From an uncultured Alphaproteobacteria bacterium (GTDB taxonomy: Bacteria > Pseudomonadota > Alphaproteobacteria > GCA-2731375), in the NCBI GenBank assembly GCA_913049615.1, contig CAJWZI010000132.1, positions 1 through 5,651 on the forward strand: a DNA stretch of 5,651 bases. Reading direction: 5' to 3'. Each line of letters begins with the position of its first letter. The stretch's first letter is position 1. Made by a program: the position numbers and the translations under genes. Below, one piece after another: positions 5,519 to 5,651 of the stretch. The notes under the pieces were generated by a model, which searched no databases, was not told where the DNA came from, and was given only the letters and a program-made list of their open reading frames with translations.

Positions 5519-5651
5519 GCATTGGTAGTTTCAATTTTTACAGATTATTTTTAAAATAGTTCGAGGTGCGACGATGAACGACGGTTTGGTGATAGATAAG
5601 GCCTAATATCGGTCCCAAACAATACTTGCAACCTCGAATTTCCACCTATCA
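5519..5651. other. Right flank: AT-rich tail and start of the next intergenic region
   Basis: After the last operon gene the sequence becomes AT-rich. It contains two copies of ATTTTTA (5534-5540 and 5547-5553) and a perfect 13-bp AT palindrome (TATTTT-T-AAAATA, 5546-5558), followed by the spaced inverted repeat listed separately. No GC-rich stem precedes the T-runs, so no classical terminator can be called. A weak promoter (TTTCAA 5529-5534, 17 bp, TAAAAT 5552-5557) is possible but unconvincing. Confidence 0.4.
5560..5638 (+). repeat. Spaced inverted repeat enclosing a 10-codon mini-ORF
   Basis: TTCGAGGT (5560-5567) and ACCTCGAA (5631-5638) are perfect 8-bp inverted repeats 63 nt apart. A further GC/GC pair inside is possible with one bulged A. 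A second pair, GTTTGG (5584-5589) and CCAAAC (5615-5620), is nested within, and GATA/TATC (5591-5594, 5607-5610) could extend the inner stem. The left arm contains GAGG (5563-5566), a Shine-Dalgarno-like sequence 7 nt before an ATG at 5574. That ATG opens ten codons (MNDGLVIDKA) and stops at 5604-5606. This could be a structured leader for a gene beyond the window, or chance. No riboswitch or known RNA family was recognised. Confidence 0.25.

Noticed and set aside
5534..5558. T-runs after the operon as an intrinsic terminator
   Set aside because: No GC-rich hairpin precedes them; the AT palindrome alone is not a convincing terminator.
1..5651. Defence system, mobile element, CRISPR or RNA gene
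   Set aside because: All long frames are metabolic enzymes. No transposase, integrase, repeat array, tRNA-like or rRNA-like segment was seen.

Overview
The window is a bacterial chromosomal segment of moderate GC content (roughly 55% by eye). It carries five full-length genes for acyl-CoA metabolism, and no RNA gene, mobile element or CRISPR array was seen. One acyl-CoA dehydrogenase gene lies on the minus strand (128-1294). Diverging from it is a tightly packed plus-strand cluster: a MaoC-type hot-dog hydratase (1444-1977), a second acyl-CoA dehydrogenase (1980-3161) and two CaiB/BaiF-type (family III CoA-transferase fold) proteins (3158-4345 and 4358-5518). The protein style suggests a Gram-negative, probably proteobacterial organism. 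That is an inference from general family resemblance, and nothing in the window fixes the taxonomy.

The four plus-strand genes are separated by +2, -4 and +12 nt, so they very likely form one operon. A sigma70-like promoter can be proposed at 1379-1407. The 149-nt divergent gap also holds a candidate promoter for the minus-strand gene and a perfect 11-bp palindrome (1330-1340) at its expected transcription start. A shared, locally regulated divergent promoter region is therefore plausible, although no regulator gene is in the window.

Read as a pathway, the cluster could activate a carboxylic acid by CoA transfer (3158-4345), adjust stereochemistry or transfer CoA again (4358-5518), desaturate it with one or both flavoprotein dehydrogenases, and hydrate the double bond with the MaoC protein. 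No acyl-CoA ligase, 3-hydroxyacyl-CoA dehydrogenase, thiolase or lyase is present here, so the rest of the pathway must lie elsewhere.

Residue-level reading gives three points of interest. The two dehydrogenases appear to carry the catalytic Glu at different places in the fold: helix G in the minus-strand protein, the C-terminal GEGTNE motif in the plus-strand one. The last gene has a His/Asp/Glu set that lines up with alpha-methylacyl-CoA racemase, while its upstream neighbour looks like a plain CoA-transferase. The MaoC protein has Asn where classic (R)-hydratases have the catalytic Asp. Together these hint at a branched-chain or 2-methyl-acyl substrate, but the substrate cannot be determined from sequence alone.

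The flanks are short. Positions 1-127 hold only weak inverted repeats, one of them overlapping the stop codon of the minus-strand gene. Positions 5519-5651 are AT-rich at first, then contain a widely spaced inverted repeat that encloses a 10-codon mini-ORF. No classical hairpin plus T-run terminator is visible on either side.
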